From Pseudoxanthomonas broegbernensis (GTDB lineage: Bacteria > Pseudomonadota > Gammaproteobacteria > Xanthomonadales > Xanthomonadaceae): a stretch of DNA of 64,000 nt. Below the pieces are notes generated by a model, which was given only the letters and a program-made list of their open reading frames with translations, had not been told where the DNA came from and did not search any database. The stretch covers positions 186,001-250,000 of the forward strand of contig NZ_JACHGU010000001.1 in NCBI RefSeq assembly GCF_014202435.1, given 5' to 3'. Of this stretch, positions 25,628 through 38,199 are shown in pieces. The stretch's first letter is position 1. Every line of letters begins with the position of its first letter. The position numbers and the translations under genes were made by a program.

Positions 25628-26713
25628 ATGCCGAAGCTCGACCGTTACCTGCTGCGCGACTTCGTCCAGAGCTTCCTGGCGACCCTGATCGTGTTGCTGA
25701 CGGTGAGCCTGGGCGGCGTGCTGGTGGACGTGCTGGGCGAGATCGCCGACGGCGGCCTGCCGGCGCGGCTGCTGCTGTCGCAACTGGGCCTGCAACTGCT
25801 GGTCTACCTGCCGCTGGTGCTGCCGCTGGCCTTGATGCTGGGCCTGATGCTGGCCGTGGCCCGGCTGTACCGGGATTCGGAGATGGCGGTGCTCAACGCG
25901 GTCGGCGTGGGCCCGCGCCGGCTGCTGCGGCCCCTGCTGATGACGGTGCTGCCGGTGGCGGCGGCGGTCGGCCTGTGTTCGCTGTGGCTGGGGCCGTGGG
26001 CCCAGCGCACCGCCGCGCGGATGGTCGAGCAGGCCCACCGCAGCCTGATCGTCGCCGGGCTGGAGCCGGGCCGCTTCACCGCGCTGCCGGGCGGCGGCGG
26101 GATCGTCTACATCGACGGCATGAGCGAGGACGGGCGCCAGTTGCAGGGTGTGTTCCTGCAGCGCGAGCGCGAGGGCCGGGTGGACGTGGTCACCGCGCGC
26201 ACCGGCTCGCTGGAGTTCGAGGGCGACCGCGACCGCTACCTGCGCCTGCTCGACGGCCACCGCCTGGAAGGCCCGCTGGAAACCGGGCTGGACTTCCGCC
26301 TGATGCGCTACGCGGTCAACGAGGTGGCGCTGCCCGACCGCACGGAGACCCGCCAGAGCGACGACCCGGCGCTGGCCCCTACCTGGGCGCTGCTGGGCGA
26401 TGCCCGCCCGTCGGCGGTGGCCGAGCTGCATGCGCGCCTGACCCCGCCGTTGCTGGCCCTGGCCTTCGCCCTGCTCACCGTGCCGCTGGCGCGCAGTTCG
26501 CCGCGGCAGCAGCGCTACGGCCGGGCGCTGCTGGGCTTCCTGGCCTACCTGGTGGGGGTGAACCTGATGTTCATCGGCATCCGCCTGCTGGCCGACGGCG
26601 AAGTGCCGCGCATGCTGGGCCTGTGGTGGCTGACCGTGCCGCTGCTGGCGCTGTCGGTGTGGCTGTACCTGCGCGACGGCCGCCTGCCGCGCCCGCGCAA
26701 GGAAGCGGCATGA
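25628..26713 (+). CDS. lptF: LPS export ABC transporter permease LptF
   Basis: A 361-residue protein starting MPKLDRYLLRDFVQSFLATL. It has three N-terminal membrane helices, a periplasmic jellyroll domain (about residues 130-255, with GGGGIVYIDGMSEDGRQLQG) and three C-terminal helices. It extracts LPS from the inner membrane with LptG and LptB. A TACAAT box at 25538-25543 is a candidate -10, giving a leader of about 80 nt. It overlaps lptG by 4 nt (ATGA). Position opposite pepA is conserved in gammaproteobacteria. Confidence 0.95.
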   Translation: MPKLDRYLLRDFVQSFLATLIVLLTVSLGGVLVDVLGEIADGGLPARLLLSQLGLQLLVYLPLVLPLALMLGLMLAVARLYRDSEMAVLNAVGVGPRRLLRPLLMTVLPVAAAVGLCSLWLGPWAQRTAARMVEQAHRSLIVAGLEPGRFTALPGGGGIVYIDGMSEDGRQLQGVFLQREREGRVDVVTARTGSLEFEGDRDRYLRLLDGHRLEGPLETGLDFRLMRYAVNEVALPDRTETRQSDDPALAPTWALLGDARPSAVAELHARLTPPLLALAFALLTVPLARSSPRQQRYGRALLGFLAYLVGVNLMFIGIRLLADGEVPRMLGLWWLTVPLLALSVWLYLRDGRLPRPRKEAA

Positions 26714-27804
26714 CCCTGCGCCTGCACGACCTCTACCTCGGCCGGATGGTGCTGGGCACGGTGCTGCTGGCCTGGGCGGTGCTGGTGGGGCTGGACGTGG
26801 TGATGGCCCTGTCCGGCCAGCTCGGCGATCTGGGCAAGGGCAGCTACGACTTCCCCACCGCGCTGGCGGTGGTCGCCTACTCAGTGCCGCGGCGGGCGTA
26901 CACGATCTTCCCCTATGCGGCGGTGATCGGCGCGCTGCTGGGCCTGGGCCAACTGGCGGCGACCTCGGAACTGACCGCGTTGCGCGCGCTGGGCCTGTCG
27001 CGGCGGCGGCTGTCGATCTCCGCCGCCGCCGCGCTGGCGCTGCTGACCGGCCTGATGGTGCTCGCCGGCGAGACCGTGGCGCCGTGGGGCCAGCGCCAGT
27101 CCGACCAGATCAAGCTGGCGGCCAAGACCAACAACGTGGCCATGGCGCGCTACTCCGGGCTGTGGGCGCGCGAGGGCGACACCTTCCTCAATGCAGTCGA
27201 CGGGCAGGAACGCATGGTCGACGGCCAGCGCGTGCTGGAACTGCGCGACGTGCGCCTGTACGAGGTCGGCGACGACGGCCGCCTGCACGCCCTGACCCGC
27301 GCCGCGCGGGTGGTGCACGACCAGGACGGCTGGAGCCTGCGCAAGGTGCGGCGGGTGGCGTTCGGCGCCGGCTCGGCGCGCGAGGAACGGGTGGAGGAAC
27401 AGCGTTGGGAGTCGCAACTGGACGCCAACGCCCTGGCCGCCGGCGTCACCCGGCCGCGCAACCTGTCGGCGGCCGACCTGCAGGCCAGCATCGAGTACCG
27501 GCGCCGCAACGGCCTGGATGCGCGCGACTACGAGGACACGTACTGGAGCCGCTGGTTCTACCCGGTCAACGTGCTGGCCCTGTGCCTGGCGGCGGTGCCG
27601 TTCGCCTTCGGCAGCCTGCGCAGCGGCGGCATGGGCAAGCGCCTGTTCCTGGGCATCGTGTTCTCGCTGGGGTTCATGCTGCTGCAGATGCAGTTCGGGC
27701 GCCTGGCCGGCGCGTTCCGCTTCGACTACCGCATCGCCTACGCGCTGCCGCCGGTGCTGATGCTGGCCACCTCGTGGTGGCTGTTCCGGCGCAAGTCGGG
27801 CTGA
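26710..27804 (+). CDS. lptG: LPS export ABC transporter permease LptG
   Basis: A 364-residue partner of LptF with the same six-helix plus jellyroll build. Landmarks: LYLGRMVLGTVLLAWAVL at the N-terminus, YTIFPYAAVIGALLGLGQLA, SELTALRALGLSRRRLS (coupling helix that meets LptB) and VNVLALCLAAVPFAFGSLR in the C-terminal half. The ATG overlaps the lptF stop (ATGA). Convergent with the RDD gene; the gap holds a palindromic repeat. Confidence 0.95.
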   Translation: MTLRLHDLYLGRMVLGTVLLAWAVLVGLDVVMALSGQLGDLGKGSYDFPTALAVVAYSVPRRAYTIFPYAAVIGALLGLGQLAATSELTALRALGLSRRRLSISAAAALALLTGLMVLAGETVAPWGQRQSDQIKLAAKTNNVAMARYSGLWAREGDTFLNAVDGQERMVDGQRVLELRDVRLYEVGDDGRLHALTRAARVVHDQDGWSLRKVRRVAFGAGSAREERVEEQRWESQLDANALAAGVTRPRNLSAADLQASIEYRRRNGLDARDYEDTYWSRWFYPVNVLALCLAAVPFAFGSLRSGGMGKRLFLGIVFSLGFMLLQMQFGRLAGAFRFDYRIAYALPPVLMLATSWWLFRRKSG

Positions 27805-27869
27805 GGCGGGCGCTCCGGCCCCGCTTCCCCGCCGCTGTCTCCGGGACGCACGCACGCCGTGCAATGGCG

Positions 27870-27903
27870 GTCAGCCGGCTGAAGTTGGCCCCCAACCAGG
27901 AGC
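27870..27903. repeat. Degenerate palindromic repeat between lptG and the RDD gene
   Basis: GTCAGCCGGCTGAAGTTGGCC is followed at a short distance by AGGAGCC, a diverged copy of the window's repeat family, in a convergent gap of 111 nt that holds nothing else. Confidence 0.45.
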
Positions 27904-27915
27904 CTGGGCCCGCCA

Positions 27916-28413
27916 TCAGGCCTTCGGCAGCCGTACCAGCCGGGTCGCGCTGGCGCGGTCGTGCCAGGCCAGGCGGTCGCGGTCGAGCCAGGCCCACCAG
28001 AAGCCCAGCCCGCCGGCCAGCAGCGACAGGCTGCCGACCGCATAGCGCAGCCACAGCCGTCGCCGGGTAGGCGGCGTGCCGTCGGCCGCCTGCAGCCGCA
28101 GCCGCCAGGGGCGCATGCCCAGGGTCTGGCCGCCGCGGCGCCAACTGGCCGTCGCGTACAGTCCGGTCACCCCCCAGCAGGCCAGCCACAGCAGCCACCC
28201 CAGCACGCTGTAGGGCGCGATGTTGTGGCGGGTATCGCCGTCGTGCAGGGCGATGTCCAGCAGCACGAACGGCACCGCGGCGACCATCCACAGCGCCAGC
28301 ACCGGCCACAGGTCGTAGAACAGGGCGAGCAGGCGCCAGGGCACCAGCGTGCGGGGCCGGGCGGAGGCGGGTGCCGGTGCGGGCGGCAGGTCGGTGGCGG
28401 GGGCGGGGTCCAT
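27916..28413 (-). CDS. RDD family membrane protein
   Basis: A 165-residue protein: a Pro/Ala-rich N-terminus (about residues 1-20), then three hydrophobic helices with the RDD features VPWRLLALFYDLWPVLALW (Arg and Asp of the first helix) and GGQTLGMRPWRLRLQAADG. RDD proteins are small polytopic proteins, some acting in Na+/H+ exchange; function here is unknown. The gene is divergent from xerD, and the two starts share a perfect palindrome in the 42-nt gap. Confidence 0.85.
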   Translation of the reverse strand: MDPAPATDLPPAPAPASARPRTLVPWRLLALFYDLWPVLALWMVAAVPFVLLDIALHDGDTRHNIAPYSVLGWLLWLACWGVTGLYATASWRRGGQTLGMRPWRLRLQAADGTPPTRRRLWLRYAVGSLSLLAGGLGFWWAWLDRDRLAWHDRASATRLVRLPKA

Positions 28414-28420
28414 GGCGGCA

Positions 28421-28449
28421 CAGGATAGCGGGAGCCGGCGGCTATCCTG
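28421..28449. promoter_or_regulatory. Perfect palindrome with face-to-face -10 boxes between RDD gene and xerD
   Basis: CAGGATAGC (28421-28429) and GCTATCCTG (28441-28449) are exact inverse copies 11 bases apart. Each arm contains TATCCT read towards the gene on its side. It ends 7 nt before the xerD ATG and 8 nt before the RDD ATG, so both mRNAs would be leaderless. The palindrome may also be an operator that controls both genes. Confidence 0.5.
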
Positions 28450-28455
28450 TCGCAC

Positions 28456-29436
28456 ATGGCTTCCGTTCCGGGTACCGCCGCCGATCGCCGCCGCCTTGCG
28501 CACGGCCTGCCGCCGCTGCGCGAGGCCGATGCGCGCGCCATCGGCCGCTTCGTGGAGGCCGCCTGGGCCGAGCATGGCCTGGCCCGCCAGAGCCAGGATG
28601 CCTATCGCCGCGACCTCGAGCAGTTCGCGCGCTGGCGCGACGGCGCCGGGGGCGGGCTGGAGGGCGCCGACCGCGCCACCTTGTTCGACTACCTGGCCTG
28701 GCGCCATGCGCACGGCTACCAGCCGCGCAGCAATGCCCGCCTGCGGGCCAGCCTGCGCGCGTTCTATGCCCACCTGGTGCGGCTGGGCGTGCGCGCCGAC
28801 GACCCGGCCGCGCTGCTCGACCCGCCACGGCTGCCGCGTTCCCTGCCCAAGGCGCTGACCGAGTCGCAGGTCGAGGCATTGCTGGCCGCCCCCGACGTCG
28901 ATACCCCGGAAGGCCTGCGCGACCGCGCGATGCTGGAACTGATGTATGCGGCCGGCCTGCGCGTGAGCGAACTGGTGGGCCTGCCGGCCAACGCCGTGAA
29001 CCTGCGCCAGGGCGTGGTCCGGGTGCTGGGCAAGGGCGGCAAGGAGCGGCTGGTGCCGCTGGGCGAGGAGTCGCAGGACTGGCTGGAGCGCTACCTGGCC
29101 CAGGCGCGTCCGCGGCTGGCCGGCGGCAAGCCGGTGCCGGCCGACGCCGCCGGCAACGTGCCGCTGTTCCTGACATCCGCGCGCCGCGCGCCCACCCGCC
29201 AGGCCTACTGGCAATCGATCAAGCGCCATGCCGCCGCGGCCGGCATCGACCCGCGCACGGCCACCCCGCATGGCCTGCGCCACAGCTTCGCCACCCACCT
29301 GCTCAATCGCGGCGCCGACCTGCGCGTGCTGCAGTTGCTGCTGGGCCACGCCAGCCTGTCGACCACCCAGATCTACACCCTGGTCGCCCGCCAGCACCTG
29401 CAGCGCCTCCACGCCCGGCACCACCCGAGGGGGTGA
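28456..29436 (+). CDS. xerD: Site-specific tyrosine recombinase XerD
   Basis: A 326-residue tyrosine recombinase. The N-terminal SAM-like domain holds [21 protein letters not shown]. The catalytic set is complete: Arg in [14 protein letters not shown], Lys in [24 protein letters not shown] (His-x-x-Arg), His in [15 protein letters not shown] and Tyr in that last motif. Together with XerC it resolves chromosome dimers at dif. STTQIYT favours XerD over XerC. The N-terminus is about 25 residues longer than E. coli XerD (298). No mobile element flanks it, so it is the housekeeping copy. Confidence 0.93.
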   Translation: MASVPGTAADRRRLAHGLPPLREADARAIGRFVEAAWAEHGLARQSQDAYRRDLEQFARWRDGAGGGLEGADRATLFDYLAWRHAHGYQPRSNARLRASLRAFYAHLVRLGVRADDPAALLDPPRLPRSLPKALTESQVEALLAAPDVDTPEGLRDRAMLELMYAAGLRVSELVGLPANAVNLRQGVVRVLGKGGKERLVPLGEESQDWLERYLAQARPRLAGGKPVPADAAGNVPLFLTSARRAPTRQAYWQSIKRHAAAAGIDPRTATPHGLRHSFATHLLNRGADLRVLQLLLGHASLSTTQIYTLVARQHLQRLHARHHPRG

Positions 29437-29488
29437 GCCGGATGCCGGCATGCCGCCATCCGGGAGGACGCCCGGGCCGGGGCCTGCC

Positions 29489-29573
29489 GGAGCCGACTTC
29501 GGTCGGCGGCACGTTCCCCGGCCAGGGAAAACCCGGGGGCCGGGCTGGCTCCGCCGCCGGCTGAACCCGGCTC
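29489..29573. repeat. Inverted pair of palindromic repeats between xerD and the DsbC-like gene
   Basis: GGAGCCGACTTCGGTCGGCGGC (29489-29510, split here as a 22-mer) and CCGCCGGCTGAACCCGGCTCC (29553-29573) face each other across about 40 bases. Each is a palindrome of the window's repeat family, and together they can form a larger hairpin. No gene is present in 29437-29687. Confidence 0.6.
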
Positions 29574-29687
29574 CTGCAACGGCCGGGTCCGCGGCGGCCT
29601 TGCCGCATCCGCATGCCGTGCGGCAGGGTCCCGTTGTGCGGCGGTATGCGAAACTCGCGCCATTCTCTCCCCGCCACGGTCCGCCGC

Positions 29688-30473
29688 ATGTATCGAATTC
29701 TTGCCACCGCGCTCCTGGGCGCGTTCAGCCTGGGCGCCTGCGCGCAGCCCGCCCCGCCGGCCGGTGGCGCCTCGCCCGCCGCCAAGCCCGCGGCCGCCGG
29801 CAGCGCCGAACAGCATGCCCGCCAGGCCCTGGCGCAACTGGTGCCGGGGGCGCAGCCGGACTACATCGGCGACGCGCCGTTCGCCGGCTTCCGCGAGGTG
29901 CTGCTCAGCGGCCAGGTCCTGTACGTCTCCGACGACGGCCGCTTCCTCATGCAGTCGCAGCCGTTCGACATCCAGGCCCGGCGGCCGGCCGCCAGCCCCG
30001 GGCTGATGGCGTTCCGCCGCCAGGCGCTGGAGGGCGTGCCGGAGCAGGAGCGGATCGTGTTCTCGCCGCCCAACCCGAAGTACACGATCAGCGTGTTCAC
30101 CGACGTGGAGTGCGGCTATTGCCGGCGCATGCACCAGGAGATCGCCGAGTACAACCGGCTCGGCATCGCCGTGGAGTACCTGGCGTTCCCGCGCATGGGC
30201 ATGGGCAGCGACGATTTCCGCGACATGGTCTCGGTCTGGTGCTCGGCCGACCGCAAGCGCGCCCTCACCCAGGCCAAGGCCGGCACCCGCGTGCCGGGCA
30301 AGCAATGCACCAGCCCGGTGGCGATGCACTACGCCCTGGGACAGCGCATCGGGGTGACCGGCACGCCCGCGGTGTTCGCCCAGGACGGCAGCCAGTTGGG
30401 GGGCTACATGCCGCCGCAGCAGATGATCCAGGCGCTGGAGCGGATGTCGGCCGAGGCCGGCGGCGCGCGCTGA
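29688..30473 (+). CDS. dsbC: DsbC-like thiol:disulfide interchange protein
   Basis: A 261-residue exported protein. The catalytic Cys pair is in [15 protein letters not shown] (CGYC, the DsbC/DsbG type) and the cis-Pro loop is [13 protein letters not shown]. The N-terminal dimerisation domain precedes it ([19 protein letters not shown]). The later pair ([16 protein letters not shown]) matches the structural disulfide of DsbC. It shuffles wrong disulfides in the periplasm. The leader [20 protein letters not shown] ends in LGAC, a possible lipobox, so it may be lipid-anchored. The family is usually soluble, so this is a point to test. Confidence 0.9.
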   Translation: MYRILATALLGAFSLGACAQPAPPAGGASPAAKPAAAGSAEQHARQALAQLVPGAQPDYIGDAPFAGFREVLLSGQVLYVSDDGRFLMQSQPFDIQARRPAASPGLMAFRRQALEGVPEQERIVFSPPNPKYTISVFTDVECGYCRRMHQEIAEYNRLGIAVEYLAFPRMGMGSDDFRDMVSVWCSADRKRALTQAKAGTRVPGKQCTSPVAMHYALGQRIGVTGTPAVFAQDGSQLGGYMPPQQMIQALERMSAEAGGAR

Positions 30474-30517
30474 ACCCCGGGCCGGGCGGCACGCCGGCCG
30501 TGCCGTCCCGGCTCCGG

Positions 30518-30523
30518 TACAAT
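30518..30523 (+). promoter_or_regulatory. purL: Candidate -10 box of purL
   Basis: TACAAT lies 30 nt before the purL ATG, giving a short leader. No clear TTGACA-like -35 is seen at 17 bp spacing. Confidence 0.35.
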
Positions 30524-30553
30524 GGCGGGCCTTTCGCTGCCACTTGGCCGGAC

Positions 30554-34537
<3,984 letters not shown>

Positions 34538-34587
34538 CGCTTCGGCGGAACAGCGGGTTCCCCATGATTCCCATGAAGCGATGACCG

Positions 34588-34618
34588 GCGGCGCCCGCGA
34601 GGGCGCCGCTTCCTTTTT
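34588..34618 (+). terminator. Intrinsic terminator of purL
   Basis: GCGGCGCCC, GCGA loop, GGGCGCCGC (nine pairs), then TTCCTTTTT. It lies 50 nt after the purL stop on the sense strand. Confidence 0.9.
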
Positions 34619-34809
34619 GCGCACCGGCGGCCCGATCGTCGATGCCGATCGGCAACCGCAACCGCAATCGCGGAGGCTGGAGCAAAGGCCAACGACAGGA
34701 GCGGAAGCTTTGGGGGCCTGCCGCGGCTCTGCGCGCTGTGGGTTCGGTACTGCTTCCAGGCGCTGGGGATCGCGTACTACTTTGCGGGGGGAGGGGGCAG
34801 CGGCTTTGC

Positions 34810-34890
34810 GCTTGCGTAGAGCGGGGCATGCCCCGCTGCTCTTCGCGCACCGCTCCAAAAGCCTGGGGCGGGCTCTGCTCTACGCGAAGA
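34810..34890. repeat. Paired inverted-repeat element (SMAG-like)
   Basis: GTAGAGCGGGGCATGCCCC starts a unit whose core GCGGGGCATGCCCCGC (34821-34836) is a perfect 16-bp palindrome, followed by TGCTCTTCGCG. An inverse partner, GGGCTCTGCTCTACGCGAAG, ends at about 34889. The GTAG head with a palindromic core and its head-to-head pairing resemble the SMAG elements of Stenotrophomonas. It does not share the core of the GGAGCCGGC family. Confidence 0.65.
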
Positions 34891-34899
34891 CGCCCCTCT

Positions 34900-34922
34900 G
34901 TAGGAGCCGTCTTGCCGGCGGC
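34900..34922. repeat. Copy of the GTAGGAGCC palindromic repeat
   Basis: GTAGGAGCCGTCTTGCCGGC marks a single diverged unit of the family found between etfA and etfB, directly after the SMAG-like pair. Confidence 0.5.
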
Positions 34923-35075
34923 CCCGTCCAGAGCCAGTGCGTTTGCTCGGGGAGTCCGTCCGCTCCCCGGGCCGGCGTTCCCGCCTCGTGCGCGAGGCAT
35001 GGCGACGCTGGCCGGGGCCGGGATCCTTGGCCCTGCTAAAGTCTGCGCCGTTACCAGAAGGAATCCGCGTCCCCC

Positions 35076-35930
35076 GTGAGCGACCTGCCCATCGTGCTGC
35101 TGCCGCTCGGTGCCGACGAGGATGCGCTCGATGCCTGCCTGGCGGCGCTGGATGCGGCCACGCCGGCGGGCACGCCGGTGTGGCTGGCCGACGATGCGCA
35201 GGCCGGGCCGCGCGGCGTCGCGGTCGCCGAGCGCTGGCTGCAGCGCACCCGGCTGCGGGCGGAATACACGCGCCGTCCGCGCCCGATCGGCGAAGCCGCG
35301 CACCTGCAGGAGATGCTGCAGGTCTGCGGCGGCGCCGACGTCGTGGTGCTGGCCGCCGACGCGCAGCCGCTGCCGGGCTGGCTCGCGCAACTGGCCGCCT
35401 GCCTGGCGCGCGACCCGTCCATCGCCACCGCCACGCCGTGGTGCAACGCCGGCGAAGTGGCGGGCTGGCCGCGCCTGGGCGAGATAGCGCCGCCGCCGGC
35501 CGATCCGGCGTGGACCGCGCAGGCCTGCGCGGCGATGTCGCCGCAGCACCCGGAACTGCCGGCCGCGGTCGCCCACGCGGTGGCCCTGCGCGGCAGCGCG
35601 CGCCTGCGCGCCGGCGGCCTGGACACGGCCAGCTTCGGTTCCTGGTACGCGGCCCTGCTCGACCTGTCGCTGCGCCTGTCCGGCCTGGGCTGGCGCAACG
35701 CGCTGTGCGAGACCGCGTTCGTGGCGCGTGGCGGCGAGGGCGGCATGGCCGAAGGCGACCTGGACGTGCTGGCCGCGCGCTGGCCGGCCTGGCATCGCCG
35801 GCTGGCCGACTTCCTGATGCGCGATCCGCTGCACGGCATGCGCGAGCGCCTGCAGGCGCTGCACGGCCAACTGCGGCAGAGCCCGCAGGACGACCTGTTC
35901 GATGCGCCGGCCGCGGAGCCTGTGCGATGA
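35076..35930 (+). CDS. GT2-like glycosyltransferase domain protein
   Basis: A 284-residue protein starting (GTG) MSDLPIVLLPLGADEDALDA. It has a GT-A like layout: VWLADDAQAG at about residues 40-49 and ADVVVLAADAQPLPGWLAQL (AADAQP in place of the usual DDD/DxD). The second half is helical. The weak DxD makes catalysis uncertain; it may be a diverged or regulatory member. AGAAGGA lies 10 nt before the start. It overlaps the next glycosyltransferase gene by 4 nt (ATGA), so the two work together, perhaps in LPS or exopolysaccharide assembly. Confidence 0.75.
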   Translation: MSDLPIVLLPLGADEDALDACLAALDAATPAGTPVWLADDAQAGPRGVAVAERWLQRTRLRAEYTRRPRPIGEAAHLQEMLQVCGGADVVVLAADAQPLPGWLAQLAACLARDPSIATATPWCNAGEVAGWPRLGEIAPPPADPAWTAQACAAMSPQHPELPAAVAHAVALRGSARLRAGGLDTASFGSWYAALLDLSLRLSGLGWRNALCETAFVARGGEGGMAEGDLDVLAARWPAWHRRLADFLMRDPLHGMRERLQALHGQLRQSPQDDLFDAPAAEPVR

Positions 35931-36793
35931 GCGCGCGGGCGCACGGACAGGGGCACGGGCAAGGTATCGCCGCGGTGGTGGTCAGCTACCGCAGCGCTTC
36001 GACCCTGGACGAATGCCTGCTGCGGTTGCGCGCCGCGCGCGCGGTGGCCCAGATCCGCATCGTCGACAACGGATCGGACGACGGCACCCTGGAGATCCTG
36101 CAGCGCCATGCGCTGGCCGATGCGCGCCTGCGCTTCATCGCCAACCCGGACAACCCCGGCTTCTCGGTGGCCTGCAACCAGGGCGCGGCCGACAGCGACG
36201 CGCCGTGGCTGGCCTTCGTCAATCCGGACCTGCAGGTCCGGCCCGATACCCTGGAGCGCTTGCGCGCCCATGCCCTGGCACTGGGCGGCGAGGCGCTGCT
36301 GGGCGCGGACCTGCACGGTGCCGACGGCACCCGCGACGGTGCCGCGCGCCGCCGCGACCCCGACTTCGCGGCGATGCTGCGCACGCCGTCCGCCGGTGCG
36401 CGGCTGGACGTGGCCATGGATGCCGCGCGCGCGTTGCAGCCGGTGGACGCGGTGTCCGGCGCGCTGATGCTGGTGCCGCGCGCATTGTTCGAGCGGGTCG
36501 GCGGCTTCGACGAGGGCTATCGCCTGCATGCCGAGGACCTGGACCTGTGCCGGCGCGTGCGCCAGGCCGGCGCGGCGGTCGCGGCGGCCAACGATGTCCC
36601 CGTGCTGCACCTGCGCGGCGTGTCCAGCCGCTCGCGGCCGCTGTTCGTGGAATGGCACAAGCATCGCGGCCTGTGGCGCTACTTCGGCAAGTTCGAGGCG
36701 GCGCGGCGCGGGCCGGCCACGCGCGCGGCGGTGTTCGCCGCGATCTGGGCGCACTTCCTGGCGGGCCTGCCGCGCCGCCTGCCGCCGCGCTGA
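35927..36793 (+). CDS. GT2 family glycosyltransferase (rhamnosyltransferase-like)
   Basis: A 288-residue GT-A enzyme. Landmarks: [35 protein letters not shown] (nucleotide-binding), [34 protein letters not shown] (NPD metal site), and [20 protein letters not shown] with the acceptor-side [17 protein letters not shown] and the HAEDLDLC motif are typical of WbbL-like rhamnosyl transferases. It probably adds a deoxyhexose to a surface glycan; the exact sugar is inference. Forms a pair with the preceding gene. Confidence 0.87.
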   Translation: MSARAHGQGHGQGIAAVVVSYRSASTLDECLLRLRAARAVAQIRIVDNGSDDGTLEILQRHALADARLRFIANPDNPGFSVACNQGAADSDAPWLAFVNPDLQVRPDTLERLRAHALALGGEALLGADLHGADGTRDGAARRRDPDFAAMLRTPSAGARLDVAMDAARALQPVDAVSGALMLVPRALFERVGGFDEGYRLHAEDLDLCRRVRQAGAAVAAANDVPVLHLRGVSSRSRPLFVEWHKHRGLWRYFGKFEAARRGPATRAAVFAAIWAHFLAGLPRRLPPR

Positions 36794-36815
36794 GGCCCGT
36801 TCCCCGGAGGCGCAC

Positions 36816-38036
36816 ATGGAGACGATCGTCCCTTCGCTGCTCGATACCGACCTGTACAAGTTCACGATGATGCAGGCGGTGCTGCACCAGCACCCCGGCG
36901 CACAGGTCGAGTACCTGTTCCGCTGCCGCACGCCCGGCGTGGACCTGGCCCGCCGCCTGGAGGCGATCTCGGCGCAGATCGACGCGCTGTGCGCGCTGCG
37001 CATGCGGCCGGAGGAACTGGACTACCTGCGCGGCCTGCGCTTCCTCAAGCCGGACTTCGTCGATTTCCTGGGCCTGTTCCACTTCGACCGAAAGTACGTG
37101 CGGCTGCGCCGATCGGGCACGGAGAACGGAGGGATCGAGCTGCGCCTGCGCGGGCCGTGGCTGCACACCATCCTGTTCGAGGTGCCGTTGCTGGCGATCG
37201 TCAGCGAGGTCCACATGCGCGGCGAATACGGCGAGCCGGACCGCACCGAGGGCCTGCGCCGGCTGCGGGCCAAGACCGCGCTGCTGCGCGATGCGGTGGG
37301 CTTCCAGGACTGCGCGATCACCGACTTCGGCACCCGCAGGCGGTATTCCCGCGCCTGGCACGGCGAACTGCTGCCGCACCTGCGCGCGGAACTGGGCGAG
37401 CGCTTCGCGGGCACCTCGAACGTGCACTTCGCCAGGAAGCACGGGCTGGTGCCGCAGGGCACGATGGCGCACGAGTGGCTCCAGGCATTCCAGGCGCTGG
37501 GGCCGCGGCTGCGCGACTCGCAGGCGGCGGCCTTCGACGCCTGGGCGCGCGAATACCGCGGCGACCTGGGCGTGGCGCTGACCGACGTGATCGGGCTGGA
37601 GGCGTTCCTGCGCGACTTCGACCTGTACTTCTGCAAGCTGTTCGACGGCATGCGCCACGATTCGGGCGACCCGGTGGAGTGGGGCGAGCGCATCATCGCC
37701 CACCTGCGGGCGCACCGGATCGACCCGCGGACCAAGACCCTGGTGTTCAGCGACGGCCTGGACGTGGAGCGGGTGATGGCGCTGCACGCGCACTTCCGGG
37801 GCCGCTGCCGGATGTCGTTCGGGGTGGGTACCCACCTGACCAACGATCTGGGCCGGCCGCCGCTGCAGATCGTGCTGAAGATGGTCCGCTGCAACGGCCA
37901 GCCGGTGGCCAAGCTCAGCGACACGCCCGGCAAGACCATGGTCGACGATGCCGGCTACCTGGCCTACCTGCGCCAGGTGTTCGAGGTGCCGGCCCCGGCT
38001 CCGGGCCCGGCCGGGGCGGGTGGCGTAATCGCCTGA
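36816..38036 (+). CDS. pncB: Nicotinate phosphoribosyltransferase
   Basis: A 406-residue enzyme starting [20 protein letters not shown], a hallmark N-terminus. [15 protein letters not shown], the catalytic-His region [11 protein letters not shown] and the phosphate-binding segment [12 protein letters not shown] are present. It joins nicotinate to PRPP in NAD salvage. GGAGG stands 5 nt before the ATG. It lies 22 nt after the glycosyltransferase gene on the same strand, so it may be read through from there. The C-terminus is a Pro/Gly/Ala-rich tail ([15 protein letters not shown]). Confidence 0.95.
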   Translation: METIVPSLLDTDLYKFTMMQAVLHQHPGAQVEYLFRCRTPGVDLARRLEAISAQIDALCALRMRPEELDYLRGLRFLKPDFVDFLGLFHFDRKYVRLRRSGTENGGIELRLRGPWLHTILFEVPLLAIVSEVHMRGEYGEPDRTEGLRRLRAKTALLRDAVGFQDCAITDFGTRRRYSRAWHGELLPHLRAELGERFAGTSNVHFARKHGLVPQGTMAHEWLQAFQALGPRLRDSQAAAFDAWAREYRGDLGVALTDVIGLEAFLRDFDLYFCKLFDGMRHDSGDPVEWGERIIAHLRAHRIDPRTKTLVFSDGLDVERVMALHAHFRGRCRMSFGVGTHLTNDLGRPPLQIVLKMVRCNGQPVAKLSDTPGKTMVDDAGYLAYLRQVFEVPAPAPGPAGAGGVIA

Positions 38037-38129
38037 CGCCCCGCGTCACTTCCCGACGCCGTTCAGCGTGAGGGCGTGCCGGACTGGATTTTGAGACCTG
38101 TTTCACATATTTTTGATGCGCCTGCGGAT

Positions 38130-38145
38130 TGGCATCCTTCTTGCT
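38130..38145 (+). promoter_or_regulatory. Sigma-54 (RpoN) promoter candidate for the bcs operon
   Basis: TTGGCATCCTTCTTGCT (from 38129) matches the -24/-12 consensus TGGCAC-N5-TTGCW at all but one base, with exactly ten bases between the GG and the GC. It lies in an unusually A/T-rich stretch, about 55 nt before the bcsD ATG. Transcription would begin near 38157. Sigma-54 promoters need an enhancer-binding activator; FleQ-type c-di-GMP sensors play this role for other exopolysaccharide loci. Confidence 0.55.
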
Positions 38146-38199
38146 CGATCCGCTCCGTACCTGATTTCCCCCTGCGTATCGATCCTGCTTTTCCCCCCG

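Larger units (their letters stand above)
34619..35075. other. Non-coding gap with repeats and the glycosyltransferase promoter
   Basis: No open frame with coding character is found in this stretch, which includes an A/T-richer part near 34680-34790. It holds a paired inverted-repeat element (34810-34890), one copy of the GTAGGAGCC family (34900-34922) and, at the end, CTAAAGT (about 35036-35042), a possible -10 box some 35 nt before the GTG start of the next gene. Confidence 0.5.

Noticed and set aside
38116-38199. An earlier bcsD start giving a hydrophobic N-terminus
   Set aside because: The extra 28 residues (MRLRIGILLARSAPYLIS and so on) are not part of known BcsD proteins, and they would place the start upstream of the predicted sigma-54 transcription start.
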